A stretch of 64,000 nucleotides of DNA, from positions 218,775 to 282,774 of the forward strand of contig CAVUKZ010000011.1 of assembly GCA_963742205.1 (NCBI GenBank), in the 5' to 3' direction. A model generated the notes under the pieces. The model did no database searches. It worked only from the letters and a program-made list of their open reading frames with translations, and was not told the DNA's origin. This document shows positions 7,791 through 17,162 of this stretch, piece after piece. The position numbers were made by a program, and so were the translations under genes. The stretch's first letter is position 1; every line of letters starts with the position of its first letter. Origin of the DNA: WHSW01 sp963742205 (GTDB taxonomy: Bacteria; Actinomycetota; Thermoleophilia; Solirubrobacterales; 70-9).

Positions 7791-10090
7791 GCGAGGCGGC
7801 GGTACGCGGCGCGGGCTGGGGCGGGGTTGCCCCGCGGCCCGTCCCCGGCGGTGCGGATGCGAGCGCCGAGCCGAGGCGCGATGCGTCGAGCGCTTACGAG
7901 CTGATCGTGTTCGGCTGCCTCGGCATCTTCGTGGCCGCGCAGTGGGCACGGTTGATGATCGATCCGCCGCTCGGGCGGCTGTTCCTGTCACTCGTTGCGG
8001 TTTGCCTCGGTGGCTGGGTACTGCGCCGGATCGCGGCACGCGGCGATGCCGCGCGCCGACGACGGCTCGCGGCCTGGGCGACCGCTTTGCTGATGTTCGT
8101 GGCTGCCCTCGTGCTCGCCGGGGTGGCGCCGCGATTGCTGCTCCCCAACCACTGGGGAGAACTCTTCGACGGGATCGGGTCAGGGATCCAGGGAATCCAG
8201 GAGGTCCATCTGCCATACCGCGGCGCCGATGCCGACGTGCGGCTGGCGATGGCGCTCGCCGCACCGGCGGCCGCCGCGATCGCCGCCGCGGTCGCCTTCT
8301 GGCCCGCCCGGCGCCGCGATCGCCGGCGCCTCGTCGCGCTCGCGATCCTCGTGCTCGCCTACGCCGTGGCGATCAGCCTCGACCGCCCCGGCGCCGACCT
8401 GCTCCTGGGAGTGCTGCTGCTGGCGCTGGCCGCGAGCTGGCTCTGGATCACCCGTCTCCGCGGCTCCCAGCGGGCGCAGGCCCTGGCGCTCACGGTCGCG
8501 GCCGGCGTGATCGCGCTACCCGTCGCATCGCGGCTGGATTCCGAGCCGCTCCTCGACTATCAGTCGTGGAGCATCTTCGGCACCGCGGCCGACGTGAGCT
8601 TCGACTGGGACCACACCTACGGCCCGCTCGACTGGCCGGCGGACGGGACGACGATGCTCACCGTGCACAGCCCGACGCCCCTGTATTGGAAGACCAGCGT
8701 GCTGGATCGCTTTGACGGCTTTGCCTGGCAGCGCGCGAAGTCGTCGGACCCGCTGGCCACGGTCGAGCGCCAGGCCCGCTACGCGACGCCGAAGGGCGTC
8801 CTGCGCGGCCGCCATCCCGAGTGGCTCACCACGGTTCGGTTCCAGGTCGACGGGCTGCGGAGCCAGTTCGTGACTGGGACCGGGACAGCGATCGCCACCC
8901 GCGGGCTCTCGGCTCCAAATCGCAGCGCCGACGGCACCGTCACCAACCTCGGCGGGCCGCTGATCAGCGGCGCCGAGTACTCGGTCACCTCCTACGTGCC
9001 GCGGCCCACTCCCGTCGAGCTGCGTGAGGCACCGTCCACCTACCCGGCGCAGCGATTTGGCCAGGCCACCGTGGTGGGGCTCCCCAACTCGCTCGACCCG
9101 GGGTACGGGATCGCGATGCCGCTCTGGGGGACCCGCGACGACGCGGCAGTCCAGCGGGTCCTCGACTCGCCCTACGCGGCGACATACCGGCTCGCCAGCG
9201 ACTGGACCGCCGGCGCGACCACCCCGTACGCGGCCGTGCGCGCGATCGAGGACCACCTGCGCAACGACTACACCTACGACCCGAACGTCATCTCGCACAC
9301 CTACCCGCTCGGCTCGTTCCTGTTCGACGATCGCGCCGGCTATTGCCAGCAGTTCGCCGGCGCCATGGGGCTGATGCTGCGGATGATGGGGATCCCCAGC
9401 CGGGTTGTCGCCGGCTTCGCCCCCGGCACCCGGCACTCCGACGACGGCACGTTCCAGGTGCGCGACCTCGACGCCCACTCGTGGGTCGAGGCTTACTTCC
9501 GGGGCATCGGCTGGGTGACCTTCGACCCGACGCCGGCCGCGGCGCCGGCGGGGTCGCAGAGCCAGCACGGCGAGCTCGCCGGGACGCGTGGACCGGCGCC
9601 GGACCCGCAGCTCGACCCGAGCAGCGTCAAGGGCGGGTCCGATCAGAGCACCGGGACCGACGTCGCGGCGAGCTCCGGCTCGGGCGGCGGCGTGCCGTGG
9701 GTCGCGCTCGGGCTGGTGCTCGCGCTCGCGCTCGCCGGGTGTGTCATCGGGGTCGTGGTCGTCAACCGCCGCCGCCGTGCGCTCGCGGCCGGCCAGCTGG
9801 TCGACGAGCAGGTCAGCGAGCTGCGGCGGGCGCTCGAGCGGCTCGGCTGGAAGCTTGAGCCAAACGTCACCCTGCTCGGGCTCGAGCACCGCTACAGCGC
9901 CGCCGGCCGAGGCCCGCTGCGCCGGTACCTGCGGATGCTGCGGGAGCATCGCTACGCGGCCGAGACGACGCCCCCGCCCGGCCCGGCCGATCGCCGCGCG
10001 TTGCGATCGGCGATCTCCTCCGGCAGCCTCCGGCGCCGGCTGCAGGGTCTGCTGGTGATCCCGCCGGGCGGCCCCTCGACGCGCCGGTGA
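7787..10090 (+). CDS. TgpA-like membrane transglutaminase-like protein
   Basis: Membrane protein of 767 residues. A cluster of hydrophobic helices fills roughly residues 35-240. The extracytoplasmic transglutaminase core has a complete Cys-His-Asp triad: C520 in AGYCQQF, H564 in DAHSWVEAYF and D580 in TFDPTP. A further membrane helix lies near residue 650, followed by a basic C-terminal cytoplasmic domain (DUF4129-like). The ATG lies in the ATGA overlap with the DUF58 gene; a longer upstream frame exists but has no family support. This is the third member of the moxR-DUF58-transglutaminase module, probably acting on envelope proteins. The substrate is unknown. Confidence 0.9.
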   Translation: MSEAAVRGAGWGGVAPRPVPGGADASAEPRRDASSAYELIVFGCLGIFVAAQWARLMIDPPLGRLFLSLVAVCLGGWVLRRIAARGDAARRRRLAAWATALLMFVAALVLAGVAPRLLLPNHWGELFDGIGSGIQGIQEVHLPYRGADADVRLAMALAAPAAAAIAAAVAFWPARRRDRRRLVALAILVLAYAVAISLDRPGADLLLGVLLLALAASWLWITRLRGSQRAQALALTVAAGVIALPVASRLDSEPLLDYQSWSIFGTAADVSFDWDHTYGPLDWPADGTTMLTVHSPTPLYWKTSVLDRFDGFAWQRAKSSDPLATVERQARYATPKGVLRGRHPEWLTTVRFQVDGLRSQFVTGTGTAIATRGLSAPNRSADGTVTNLGGPLISGAEYSVTSYVPRPTPVELREAPSTYPAQRFGQATVVGLPNSLDPGYGIAMPLWGTRDDAAVQRVLDSPYAATYRLASDWTAGATTPYAAVRAIEDHLRNDYTYDPNVISHTYPLGSFLFDDRAGYCQQFAGAMGLMLRMMGIPSRVVAGFAPGTRHSDDGTFQVRDLDAHSWVEAYFRGIGWVTFDPTPAAAPAGSQSQHGELAGTRGPAPDPQLDPSSVKGGSDQSTGTDVAASSGSGGGVPWVALGLVLALALAGCVIGVVVVNRRRRALAAGQLVDEQVSELRRALERLGWKLEPNVTLLGLEHRYSAAGRGPLRRYLRMLREHRYAAETTPPPGPADRRALRSAISSGSLRRRLQGLLVIPPGGPSTRR

Positions 10091-10711
10091 GCGAACCGAG
10101 CCCGTTCAGCGTCGCCGAGGTCGCCCCGGGCGTGTGGCGGTGGACGGCCGACCATCCCGATTGGCGGCCCGATGCCTTGCCGGGCAGCCCGGGCGATTGG
10201 GAGCGCAGCGTCGGTTGCCTCTTGTGCGAGCTCGACGGGGCGGCGGTGTTCGTCGACGCTCTGGTGCCAGGCGACGAGGGCGGCTTCTGGGACTGGGCCG
10301 ATGGGCGCCGGCGGGACGCCGAGCGCTGCCACGCACTGACGACCATCTCGTTTCATCGCCGCAGCCGCGCCCAACTCGTCGAGCGCTACGGAGCGGCCAC
10401 GTCGCGGGCGCGAGGCGAGCTCCCGTCGGGGCTGCGGCCGATCCGCCTCGCCGGCGCGGGCGAGGTGATGTTCTGGCTGCCCGAGCAGCGGGCGCTGGTC
10501 GTCGGCGATCGCGTGCTCGGCGGGGAGCGACGGATCCCTGCGGCTCTGTCCCGAGTCGTGGCTCGGCTACCTGCCCAGCGGGCTGACGCTGGACGAGCTT
10601 CGGCTGCTGCTTCGCCCGCTGCTCGACCTGCCGATCGAGCGCGTGCTCGTCTCGCACGGCGAGCCGGTGCTCGTGAACGGGCGCGCGGCGCTCACGGAGG
10701 CGATCGGGTGA
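10087..10711 (+). CDS. MBL-fold-like hydrolase, degenerate metal site (one frameshift)
   Basis: About 208 residues once the frame is repaired. The first 140 residues read VAPGVWRW, VFVDALVPGD and LTTISFHRRSRAQLVERYG. After the G run at 10522-10525 the frame moves by one base and continues as LRLCPESWLGYLPSGLTLDELR ... VLVSHGEPV, the usual end of this family. The classical HxHxDH metal motif is absent, so catalytic activity is doubtful. The start overlaps the transglutaminase stop (GTGA), and the stop overlaps the next GTG, so the gene sits inside the overlapping run. A homopolymer sequencing error is the simplest explanation of the break. Confidence 0.7.
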
Positions 10712-11115
10712 GCGCCGGCTTTAAAGGGCTGCTCGAGACGAGTCTTTACTACTCGGCGGCCGAGGGAGAGGCGATCGAGCGCCTCTACACCGAGACCCTC
10801 GGGCTCCGACCGGTCTCGAGCTGGAAGGGGGCTTTGGCGATGCGGGTCGGGCGCGGCGTGCTGCTGTTGTTCGAGCGCGAGTCGCTGGCCGAGCGCGACG
10901 GGCCGATCGCTGCCCACGGCACCGAGGGCCCCGGACACGCCTGCCTCCTGGCGGCTGGCCCGGACGAGTACGACGCCTGGCGCGAGCGGCTGATCGCCGC
11001 CGGGGTGGAGATCACCCACGACCACGAGTGGGAAGGCGGCTGCCGCTCGTTCTACTTCAACGATCCGGCCGGCAACCTGCTGGAGATCGCCGACGGCGAC
11101 CTCTGGCCGGAGTGA
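10708..11115 (+). CDS. VOC (glyoxalase/bleomycin-resistance fold) family protein
   Basis: A 135-residue single-domain VOC protein. It has the paired beta-alpha-beta-beta-beta units, with SLYYSAAEGEAIERLYTETLGL at the start and FYFNDPAGNLLEIADGDLW at the end. E127-like and H-type metal ligands of the fold are plausible, but the substrate cannot be inferred. GTG 10708 overlaps the preceding stop, and the stop overlaps the ATG of the AlkZ-like gene (TGATG), indicating translational coupling. The frame upstream is open, so a naive call fuses this gene to the frameshifted MBL protein. The internal GTG and the repaired upstream stop argue for two genes. Confidence 0.82.
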   Translation: MSAGFKGLLETSLYYSAAEGEAIERLYTETLGLRPVSSWKGALAMRVGRGVLLLFERESLAERDGPIAAHGTEGPGHACLLAAGPDEYDAWRERLIAAGVEITHDHEWEGGCRSFYFNDPAGNLLEIADGDLWPE

Positions 11116-12162
11116 TGGCGACGGAGCGTGTCCTCGGCGAGCGCGAGCTCAACCGCGCCCTGCTGGCCCGCCAGCTGCTGCTCGAGCGCAGCCCCGCCTC
11201 GCTTCCCAAGGCGGTCGAGCGAATCGCGGGGATCCAGGCGCAGTACGCGCCGTCGATGTACGTCGGGCTCTGGACGCGGCTGGCGGGCTTCGAGCGCATC
11301 AAGCTCGACCGCGCGCTGGAGCGCCGGACGCTGGTGCAGGGAACCTCGCTGCGGTCCACGATCCACCTGTTGACGCCGCGGGACTGGTGGACGTTCGCCG
11401 CCGCGATCACCGACGAGCGGCGCCAGCAGTGGCTGCGCTCGCGCCGCGAGACGGCCGATGCCGCGGGCATGGCGGCCGCAACGAAGCGGGCCCGCCCCCT
11501 GTTCGCCGACCCGCCGGTGCAGCGCAAGCTCCTGCAGGAGACGATCGGCCTGGGGTCTCCGGGAATCTCGGGGATCAACGCGTGGCTGTCGCTCGTCCGG
11601 GTGCCGCCGTCCGGCACCTGGGACCGACGCCGCGCCGATCTGTTCGCGCTCGCCTCGGACTGGATCGGGCGGGAGCCGAAGCTCGCGAAGGCCGAGGCGA
11701 CCAAGGAGCTGGTGCGCAGCTACCTGCGCGGGTTTGGGCCCGCGACGCCGGCGGAGATCCAGTCGTGGGCGGGACTGCCGATCAAGGCGATCACCGCGGC
11801 CCTCGCGGGCCTCGAGCTGCGCCGGTTCCGGGCCGAGGACGGCGATGAGCTGCTCGACCTGCCGCGCCAGCCGATCCCCGACCCCGAGACGCCTGCGCCG
11901 CCGCGGTTCCTGCCGGTTTGGGACGCGACGCTGCTCGTCCACGCCCGCCGCACGCAGATCCTGCCGGAGGAGCACCGCGGGAAGGTCTTCAGCACCAAGA
12001 CGCCACAGTCGATCAACACGTTCCTCGTCGACGGCCAGGTCGCCGGGCACCTGGCGGTTCGAGAAGGGGCGAATCGACGTGACGCCGTTCGGGCGCCTGG
12101 CGGGTCCCGACCGGCGCGCGGTCGACGACGAGGCCGAGCGGCTCGCCGCGTTTCACTCGTAG
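11115..12162 (+). CDS. Winged-helix DNA-binding domain protein, AlkZ/YcaQ-like (HTH_42) (one frameshift)
   Basis: About 349 residues after repair. The family pattern is clear: LNRALLARQLLLERS, AGIQAQYAPSMYVGLWTRL, LVQGTSLRSTIHLLTPRDWW, a middle FGPATPAEIQSWAGL segment and FLPVWDATLLVH. The C-terminus reads VDGQVAGTWRFEKGR only after dropping one base in the CCGGGCAC region (about 12044-12048). Relatives in streptomycetes (AlkZ) unhook DNA interstrand crosslinks, but most actinobacterial members are untested. The ATG overlaps the VOC stop. It is the last gene of the overlapping run that starts with moxR. Confidence 0.8.
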
Positions 12163-12251
12163 CGCACTCTGGCGACACAACTCTCGTCCATCCGTCGAGT
12201 TCCGCGGCCCCGTGAACACAATCACCACCGCGCGACCTATAGGTTGCCGCC

Positions 12252-13586
12252 GTGATGAGGTCAGCGCGTGTCCTAGCGGGGGGGTGCGCCGCAGTGGTCG
12301 TGGCAGCGATCGCGGCGAGTCCTGCGTCCGCGACCTTCGGAGCCCCACTCGACCTGGGAGCCCCTGCGCCCATCGAGAGCTTCGCGAACACGGAGGCTGA
12401 CGTCGCGGTCGACAACGACGGCGATGCGCTGTTCGTGTGGAACGGGACGGACGGCAGCGGGCGCACCGTCATTCAAGCCCGAACGCTGAGCGCCGCCGGC
12501 GTCCTCGGGCCCGTGCGGGACATTTCTCCTCCGGGAGAGAGCGGCGAACAGGCGAGCGTCGCGGTCGACAACGACGGCGATGCGGTGATCGCATGGTCGG
12601 GGTTCGATGCCGGGTCGGTGTTCGAGGTCCGCACCCTCAGCGCCGCGGGCGTCCTCGGCCCGGTCCAGGCGCTCGGCTCTCCGGCCCTCAACACGCAGGT
12701 CGAGACCCCTGGGGTCGCGGTCGACAGGGACGGGGACGCCCTCATCGTCTTCAAGGGTGGCGATGGGACCACCAGCCGCATCCAGGCGCGGGCGTTGAGC
12801 GCCGACGGCGTACTCGGTCCGACGCTCAACCTCTCCCCGCCGGGACAGGCGGCGGAGGAGGGCCGGGTCGCCATCGACCCGACCGGCGACGCGGTCTTCG
12901 CCTGGGTTCGCTCCGATGGCACGAACGGCCGCATTCAGACCATGGCCCGCAGCGCTGACGGCGCGTTGAGCTCGGTCCAGACTGTCTCTCCGGCGGGGCA
13001 GTTTGCCTTAGTCCCCGCCGTCGCAGTGAGCCCGACGGGCGACGCGATGATCGCGTGGGTGTCCCCGGTCCCCGGGATGTTCGGCCCACGGGTCCGCGCG
13101 CGCACCCGCAGCGCCGCCGGCGCCCTGGGCCCGATCACCAACATCGCCACCGGGTTCGTCAACGGGAATGCCCAGCCGTCGGTGGCGCTCGACAACGCCG
13201 GCGACGCGATCTTCGCCTGGCAGGACGCCACCGGCGACAACACCCTGATCTTCGCGCGGGAACGAACCGCCGCCGGCGCGCTGTCGCCCATTCAGCGGCT
13301 CTCGGCCGCGGGTCAGGACGCACGGGATCAGGATCTCGACATCACGGGCACCGGGCGGACGGTCGTCACCTGGACGCAGGTGATCGGTCAGGCCGGCGAC
13401 CGGTTGGGCGTGATCGAGGCTCGCGAACGAACGGCGACGGGGGCACTGCGGGCCACCCAGATCCTCTCCGACCCGGGTACGGAGGGATTCGGTCCGCATG
13501 TCGCCTTCGGCGGTGGTAACGCGGTCGTCGCCTGGCCGGCTGACGACATGACGAACAATTTCATCCAAGCCGCGGTCGGCCCCTAG
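12252..13586 (+). CDS. Secreted repeat protein, predicted beta-propeller (paralogue 1 of 3)
   Basis: A 444-residue exported protein with a signal peptide ending near ASPASA. The rest is made of units of roughly 53 residues with a recurring core of AVDxDGDAVxAW, then an RIQARxLSAAGxLGPVQ segment and an SPPGQ turn. About seven units are visible, consistent with a propeller; this fold call is inference. Start is GTG 12252 or ATG 12255. The next gene begins at the base after its stop, and the two products are clearly homologous. No catalytic motif or cell-wall anchor is seen. Function is unknown. Confidence 0.8.
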   Translation: MMRSARVLAGGCAAVVVAAIAASPASATFGAPLDLGAPAPIESFANTEADVAVDNDGDALFVWNGTDGSGRTVIQARTLSAAGVLGPVRDISPPGESGEQASVAVDNDGDAVIAWSGFDAGSVFEVRTLSAAGVLGPVQALGSPALNTQVETPGVAVDRDGDALIVFKGGDGTTSRIQARALSADGVLGPTLNLSPPGQAAEEGRVAIDPTGDAVFAWVRSDGTNGRIQTMARSADGALSSVQTVSPAGQFALVPAVAVSPTGDAMIAWVSPVPGMFGPRVRARTRSAAGALGPITNIATGFVNGNAQPSVALDNAGDAIFAWQDATGDNTLIFARERTAAGALSPIQRLSAAGQDARDQDLDITGTGRTVVTWTQVIGQAGDRLGVIEARERTATGALRATQILSDPGTEGFGPHVAFGGGNAVVAWPADDMTNNFIQAAVGP

Positions 13587-14891
13587 ATGGTCGCGAGGGT
13601 CAAACGCCGGCGGTCCGTCACGGTGCTGGTCGCTGCCCTGATCATGTCCGCCGGGATCGTGACTCCCGCGAACGCGACGTTCGACGCGCCACTGGACCTG
13701 TCCTCCGCGGCGCAGAGCGCCGATCAGCCCCAAGTGGCGGTCGCCAACAACGGTGACGCGGTGTTCGCCTGGCTGCGCTCGGACGGCTCCAACGTCCGCG
13801 TGCAGACCAGGACCCTCAACGCCGCGGGCGCGTTGAGTTCCGTGCAGAACATCTCCCTGCCCGGCAACGATGCGTCCGGCGCTCGGGTGGCCATCGACGC
13901 CGACGGCGACGCGGTGTTCGTGTGGCACCGGTCGGACGACACGGTCCAGACCCGCGCCCGGAGCGCGGCGGGCCAGCTGAGCGCCGTACAACAGGTATCG
14001 CCGCAGGGACAGGACGCCGAGTTCCCGGAGCTCGCCGTCGACAACGCGGGCGACGCCGTGTACGCGTGGCAGGTCTCGAGCGGCGGCACCGGCTGGATTC
14101 AGGCGCGCACCCGCACGGCCGCCGGCTCGCTGAGCGCGCCGCAGGACCTGTTCTCCCCGCTCGCCCAGGGCTTCTTCCAGCACCAGGTCGCGGTCGACGC
14201 CGACGGCGACGCCGTCTTCGCCTGGCTGGCCTTCGACGGCACGGACTTCTCTGTCAAGGCGCGCGCCCTGAGCACGTCCGGGGTTCTGGCCGCGATCCAG
14301 ACCGTCTCTCCGGCGGGACAGGACGGGAGCGCACCACAGCTCGCGGTCGACGCCACGGGCGACGCCGTTTTCACCTGGGTGGTCCAAGATCAACTCGTCG
14401 ACCGAGTTCAAGCCCGCGCGCGCACCGCGACCGGCCTCCTCAGCCCGGTGCAGACCCTGTCGGACGCGGGACGGGACGCCGACCTTCCGCAGGTCGGCGT
14501 CGACCGCGACGGCGATGCGGTAATCGCCTGGCTCCGGTCCGACGGGACCAATGAGCGGACGCAGGCGCTGACTCGAAGTTCCGCCGGCACGCTGGGGCCC
14601 GACCTGACCCTCTCGCTGCAGGGCCAGCGCGCGGCGCAGCCGCAGGTCGACGTCGGTCCCGCCGGCGGTGGGGTCGTCGCCTGGCAGCAGACCTTCGGTT
14701 CCTACACCGTGATCGAGGCGCGCCGGCTGACCACGTCCGGCGCGCTCTCGGCCACGCAGATCCTCTCCGAGGACGATGGCGAATCGAGCGCGACGTTCGC
14801 CCAGGCCGGCTTCAGCGGCGGCAACGCGGCCGTCGTCTGGCGGCGGTCCGACGACACCAGCGACTCGATCCAGGCGGCCATCGGCCCGTGA
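13587..14891 (+). CDS. Secreted repeat protein, predicted beta-propeller (paralogue 2 of 3)
   Basis: A 434-residue paralogue of the preceding protein. The signal peptide ends at about PANA, followed by the same repeat core (AVDADGDAVFAW, VQTRxxNAAGALSSVQ, SPAGQD). The start codon follows the upstream stop with no gap, and its stop overlaps the third paralogue's GTG, so the three form one operon. The final unit ends VWRRSDDTSDSIQAAIGP, matching the last unit of paralogue 1. Function is unknown; surface or secreted binding is the likely class. Confidence 0.8.
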   Translation: MVARVKRRRSVTVLVAALIMSAGIVTPANATFDAPLDLSSAAQSADQPQVAVANNGDAVFAWLRSDGSNVRVQTRTLNAAGALSSVQNISLPGNDASGARVAIDADGDAVFVWHRSDDTVQTRARSAAGQLSAVQQVSPQGQDAEFPELAVDNAGDAVYAWQVSSGGTGWIQARTRTAAGSLSAPQDLFSPLAQGFFQHQVAVDADGDAVFAWLAFDGTDFSVKARALSTSGVLAAIQTVSPAGQDGSAPQLAVDATGDAVFTWVVQDQLVDRVQARARTATGLLSPVQTLSDAGRDADLPQVGVDRDGDAVIAWLRSDGTNERTQALTRSSAGTLGPDLTLSLQGQRAAQPQVDVGPAGGGVVAWQQTFGSYTVIEARRLTTSGALSATQILSEDDGESSATFAQAGFSGGNAAVVWRRSDDTSDSIQAAIGP

Positions 14892-16209
14892 GCATGAAGG
14901 CAACGAGATTCCTGTTCGGATCCATCGCCTTGCTGGTCCTGGGGGCGCTGGCGCCGACAACGGCGTCGGCGAGCTTCGGCGCGCCGCTCAACATCGCGCC
15001 GCCCGCCCAGGCCGCTGACGGAACCCAGGTGGCGACCAACGCGGTGGGCGACGCAGCGTTCGTCTGGGTGCGCAGATCCACCACCCCCCACCGCGTTGCG
15101 GCGCGAACTCTGACCGCCCAGGGGGTCCTGAGCCCGGTCATGGTCGTCTCGCCGCCCGGCTTGGACACGATCTCCGAGCGGGCGGCCCTCGACGCCGACG
15201 GCGATGCCGTCCTCGCGTGGGAGGCCACGGTCGGCGGTCAGGACCAGGTGCAGGCCCGGACGCTCACTTCTGCCGGCGTCCTCGGTCCGGTGATGGACGT
15301 CTCCGCGCCCGGCGCGGACACTTTTGGCGTGCGAGCTTGCGATGAACGCGAGCGGGGACGCCGTTTTCACCTGGGTGCTCGACAACCCCGGGACCGAGCC
15401 CAATCGGATCCAGGTCCGCAGGCTCAGCCCGACCGGTGTCCTCGGTCCGATGCAGACGATTACACCGCCGCGGACCGACGTAGGGTTCTGCCACGTCGGG
15501 GTGGACGAGGCCGGGGATGCGGTCTTCGTCTGGGGCCTTTTCGAGAATCCCATCCGCAGCCAGACCCGGGGGCTCAGCGCGGCGGGTGTCCTGAGCCCGA
15601 TCAAGACCCTCGCGCCCCCGGGTGAGGATTCCTCAAACCCTGAGCTCGCGGTCGACGCAGACGGCGACGCCGTGTTCTCTTGGGCGCGCGTCGCCCAGCG
15701 GCGTCGACGAGTTCATCGTCCGGACCCGCGCGCGGAGCGCCGCCGGCGAGCTCAGCCGGATTCAGAACGTCGCCACGGTTCCGATCATCGGCAACGAGTT
15801 CTGGGATCCGGCTGTCGCCATCGATGCCGACGGCGACGCGGTATTCGCCTGGCTCGGTCGCGACGGCACGAACTGGCGTGTGCAGACGCGCGCCCGCTCC
15901 GCGTCCGGAGCCCTCTCCCCGAGCCAGTACGTCTCGGTCGCTGGCCAGGACGCCTCCCGGACGCACCGCCGCGGGTGGGCATGACGTCCGGCGGAAGCGC
16001 CGTCTTCGCCTGGGAGCAGACCGCTTCACCCTCGAACGTGATCCAGGCCCGCGTGCGTGACCCCGACGGGTCGCTGCGCGCGACCCAGACGCTCACCGAC
16101 CCCGGGGAGACCCCCGCGCTCGTCGAGCGGCCACATCAGCGTCGTGGGCCAGAGCGCCGCGCTCGCGTGGATCGACGGCGGCGCGATCCGGGGCTCGCTC
16201 GGCCCCTAG
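14888..16209 (+). pseudogene. Secreted repeat propeller (paralogue 3 of 3), four frameshifts
   Basis: Third tandem paralogue, with an intact signal peptide (ending near TASA) and the same repeat core, but the frame breaks four times. There are extra bases near 15322-15325 (T run), 15684-15690 (GC repeat) and 16124-16126, and a missing base near 15960-15965. Each time the family pattern resumes in the next frame, ending SAALAWIDGGAIRGSLGP. Repaired length is about 440 residues, equal to its neighbours. Either it is a decaying copy or the sequence has errors. Four lesions in 1.3 kb is more than elsewhere in the window, so I type it as a pseudogene while leaving the error explanation open. Confidence 0.7.
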
Positions 16210-16314
16210 CCGGGCGAGCCAGGCGCGGGCGAGGAGCAACGCGGCGCCCGCGGAGCCCGCGAACGGCAGCAGCGTCTCCTCGAGCGGGACGCCGGCGACG
16301 TGGGCGACGATCAC
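16093..16314 (-). CDS. Small putative membrane protein downstream of DUF899 gene
   Basis: A 73-codon frame starting at GTG 16314, which overlaps the DUF899 stop (GTGA). The first 40 residues contain a hydrophobic segment (about residues 15-32, GSAGAALLLARAWLARL). The remainder overlaps the convergent end of the propeller gene and is low-complexity arginine-rich, so the true protein may end earlier. The coupled start and membrane segment are the only support. Confidence 0.35.
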   Translation of the reverse strand: MIVAHVAGVPLEETLLPFAGSAGAALLLARAWLARLGAERAPDRAAVDPRERGALAHDADVAARRARGSPRGR

Positions 16315-17054
16315 GCGGCCTCACCGCCCTTGCCCATCGCATCGACGCCCCGGTCGATCATCTCGGTCCAGCCCTCGGTCGGGCCGGCGTCGGTGTAGGC
16401 GTCGTGCCAGTTGTTCCACTCGTACGTCGGCGTTTGCGGGTAGCCCTCGGGTGAGTCCTCCCACTCCTCCTGGCGGCCGAGCGCGGTGATGTCGAGGTAG
16501 TTCCAGGTGCTGCCCATCGCCTCGTCGCCGCGGTTGTCGATGGCGTACGTGCGGTACACGCTGTCGCCGTCGCGGATGAACGCGTTCGTGGCGTGCCACT
16601 CGTCGACCCCGAAGTCGGCGTCGAAGTCGTCGGTGAGCGTGAACCAGGGGATGTGCCCCCAGCCCATCCGTTCCTTCAGCCGCTCGATGTCGGCCTGTGG
16701 CGCGCGCGAGACGAAGGCGAGCGACGTGTCGCGGGCGTTCAGGTGGGCGGGGTGAGCGACCTGGTCGGCGACCAGCGAGCAGCCCGGGCAGGCGTGCTCG
16801 GGCCAGCCGTAGACGCCGGGCTCGAAGAAGGCCCGGTAGACGATCAGCTGGCGGCGACCGCCGAAGAGGTCGAGCAGGCTCAGCTTGCCGTCCGCGCCCT
16901 CGAACTCGTATTCCTTCTCCACGGGCATCCACGGCATCCGCCGGCGCTTGGCGGCCATGGCATCGCGCGCGCGGGTCAGCTTCTTCTCCTCGACGAGCAG
17001 CTGCTGGCGCGACTGCTCCCACTGCTCAGGTGAGACGATCGGGGGTGTGTCCAT
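16311..17054 (-). CDS. DUF899 family thioredoxin-like protein
   Basis: A 247-residue cytoplasmic protein of the DUF899 family. Diagnostic segments are SPEQWEQSRQQLL near the start, MPWMPVEKEYEFEG, GRRQLIVYRAFFEPG, then HACPGCSLVADQV and DITALGRQEEWEDSP. CPGC is a CxxC-type motif in a thioredoxin-like fold, so redox activity is possible but unproven. It is transcribed divergently from an ECF sigma factor 108 bp away. Such pairing hints that the sigma factor may control it, but no shared promoter could be recognised. Confidence 0.85.
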   Translation of the reverse strand: MDTPPIVSPEQWEQSRQQLLVEEKKLTRARDAMAAKRRRMPWMPVEKEYEFEGADGKLSLLDLFGGRRQLIVYRAFFEPGVYGWPEHACPGCSLVADQVAHPAHLNARDTSLAFVSRAPQADIERLKERMGWGHIPWFTLTDDFDADFGVDEWHATNAFIRDGDSVYRTYAIDNRGDEAMGSTWNYLDITALGRQEEWEDSPEGYPQTPTYEWNNWHDAYTDAGPTEGWTEMIDRGVDAMGKGGEAA

Positions 17055-17162
17055 CTGGAATCAGCCTTTCGGTCTTCGCGTTGCGGTTCTAGTGGTTCCG
17101 ACACCGCCCCCGCCGCAAACGAATCGGCCGATTCCTTTGGTGGCGAGCGGGCGTCGTAGCGG

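Noticed and set aside
13008..14960. 650-codon open frame antisense to the propeller paralogues
   Set aside because: Shadow of the repeat coding frame; product is arginine/valine low-complexity with no motif.
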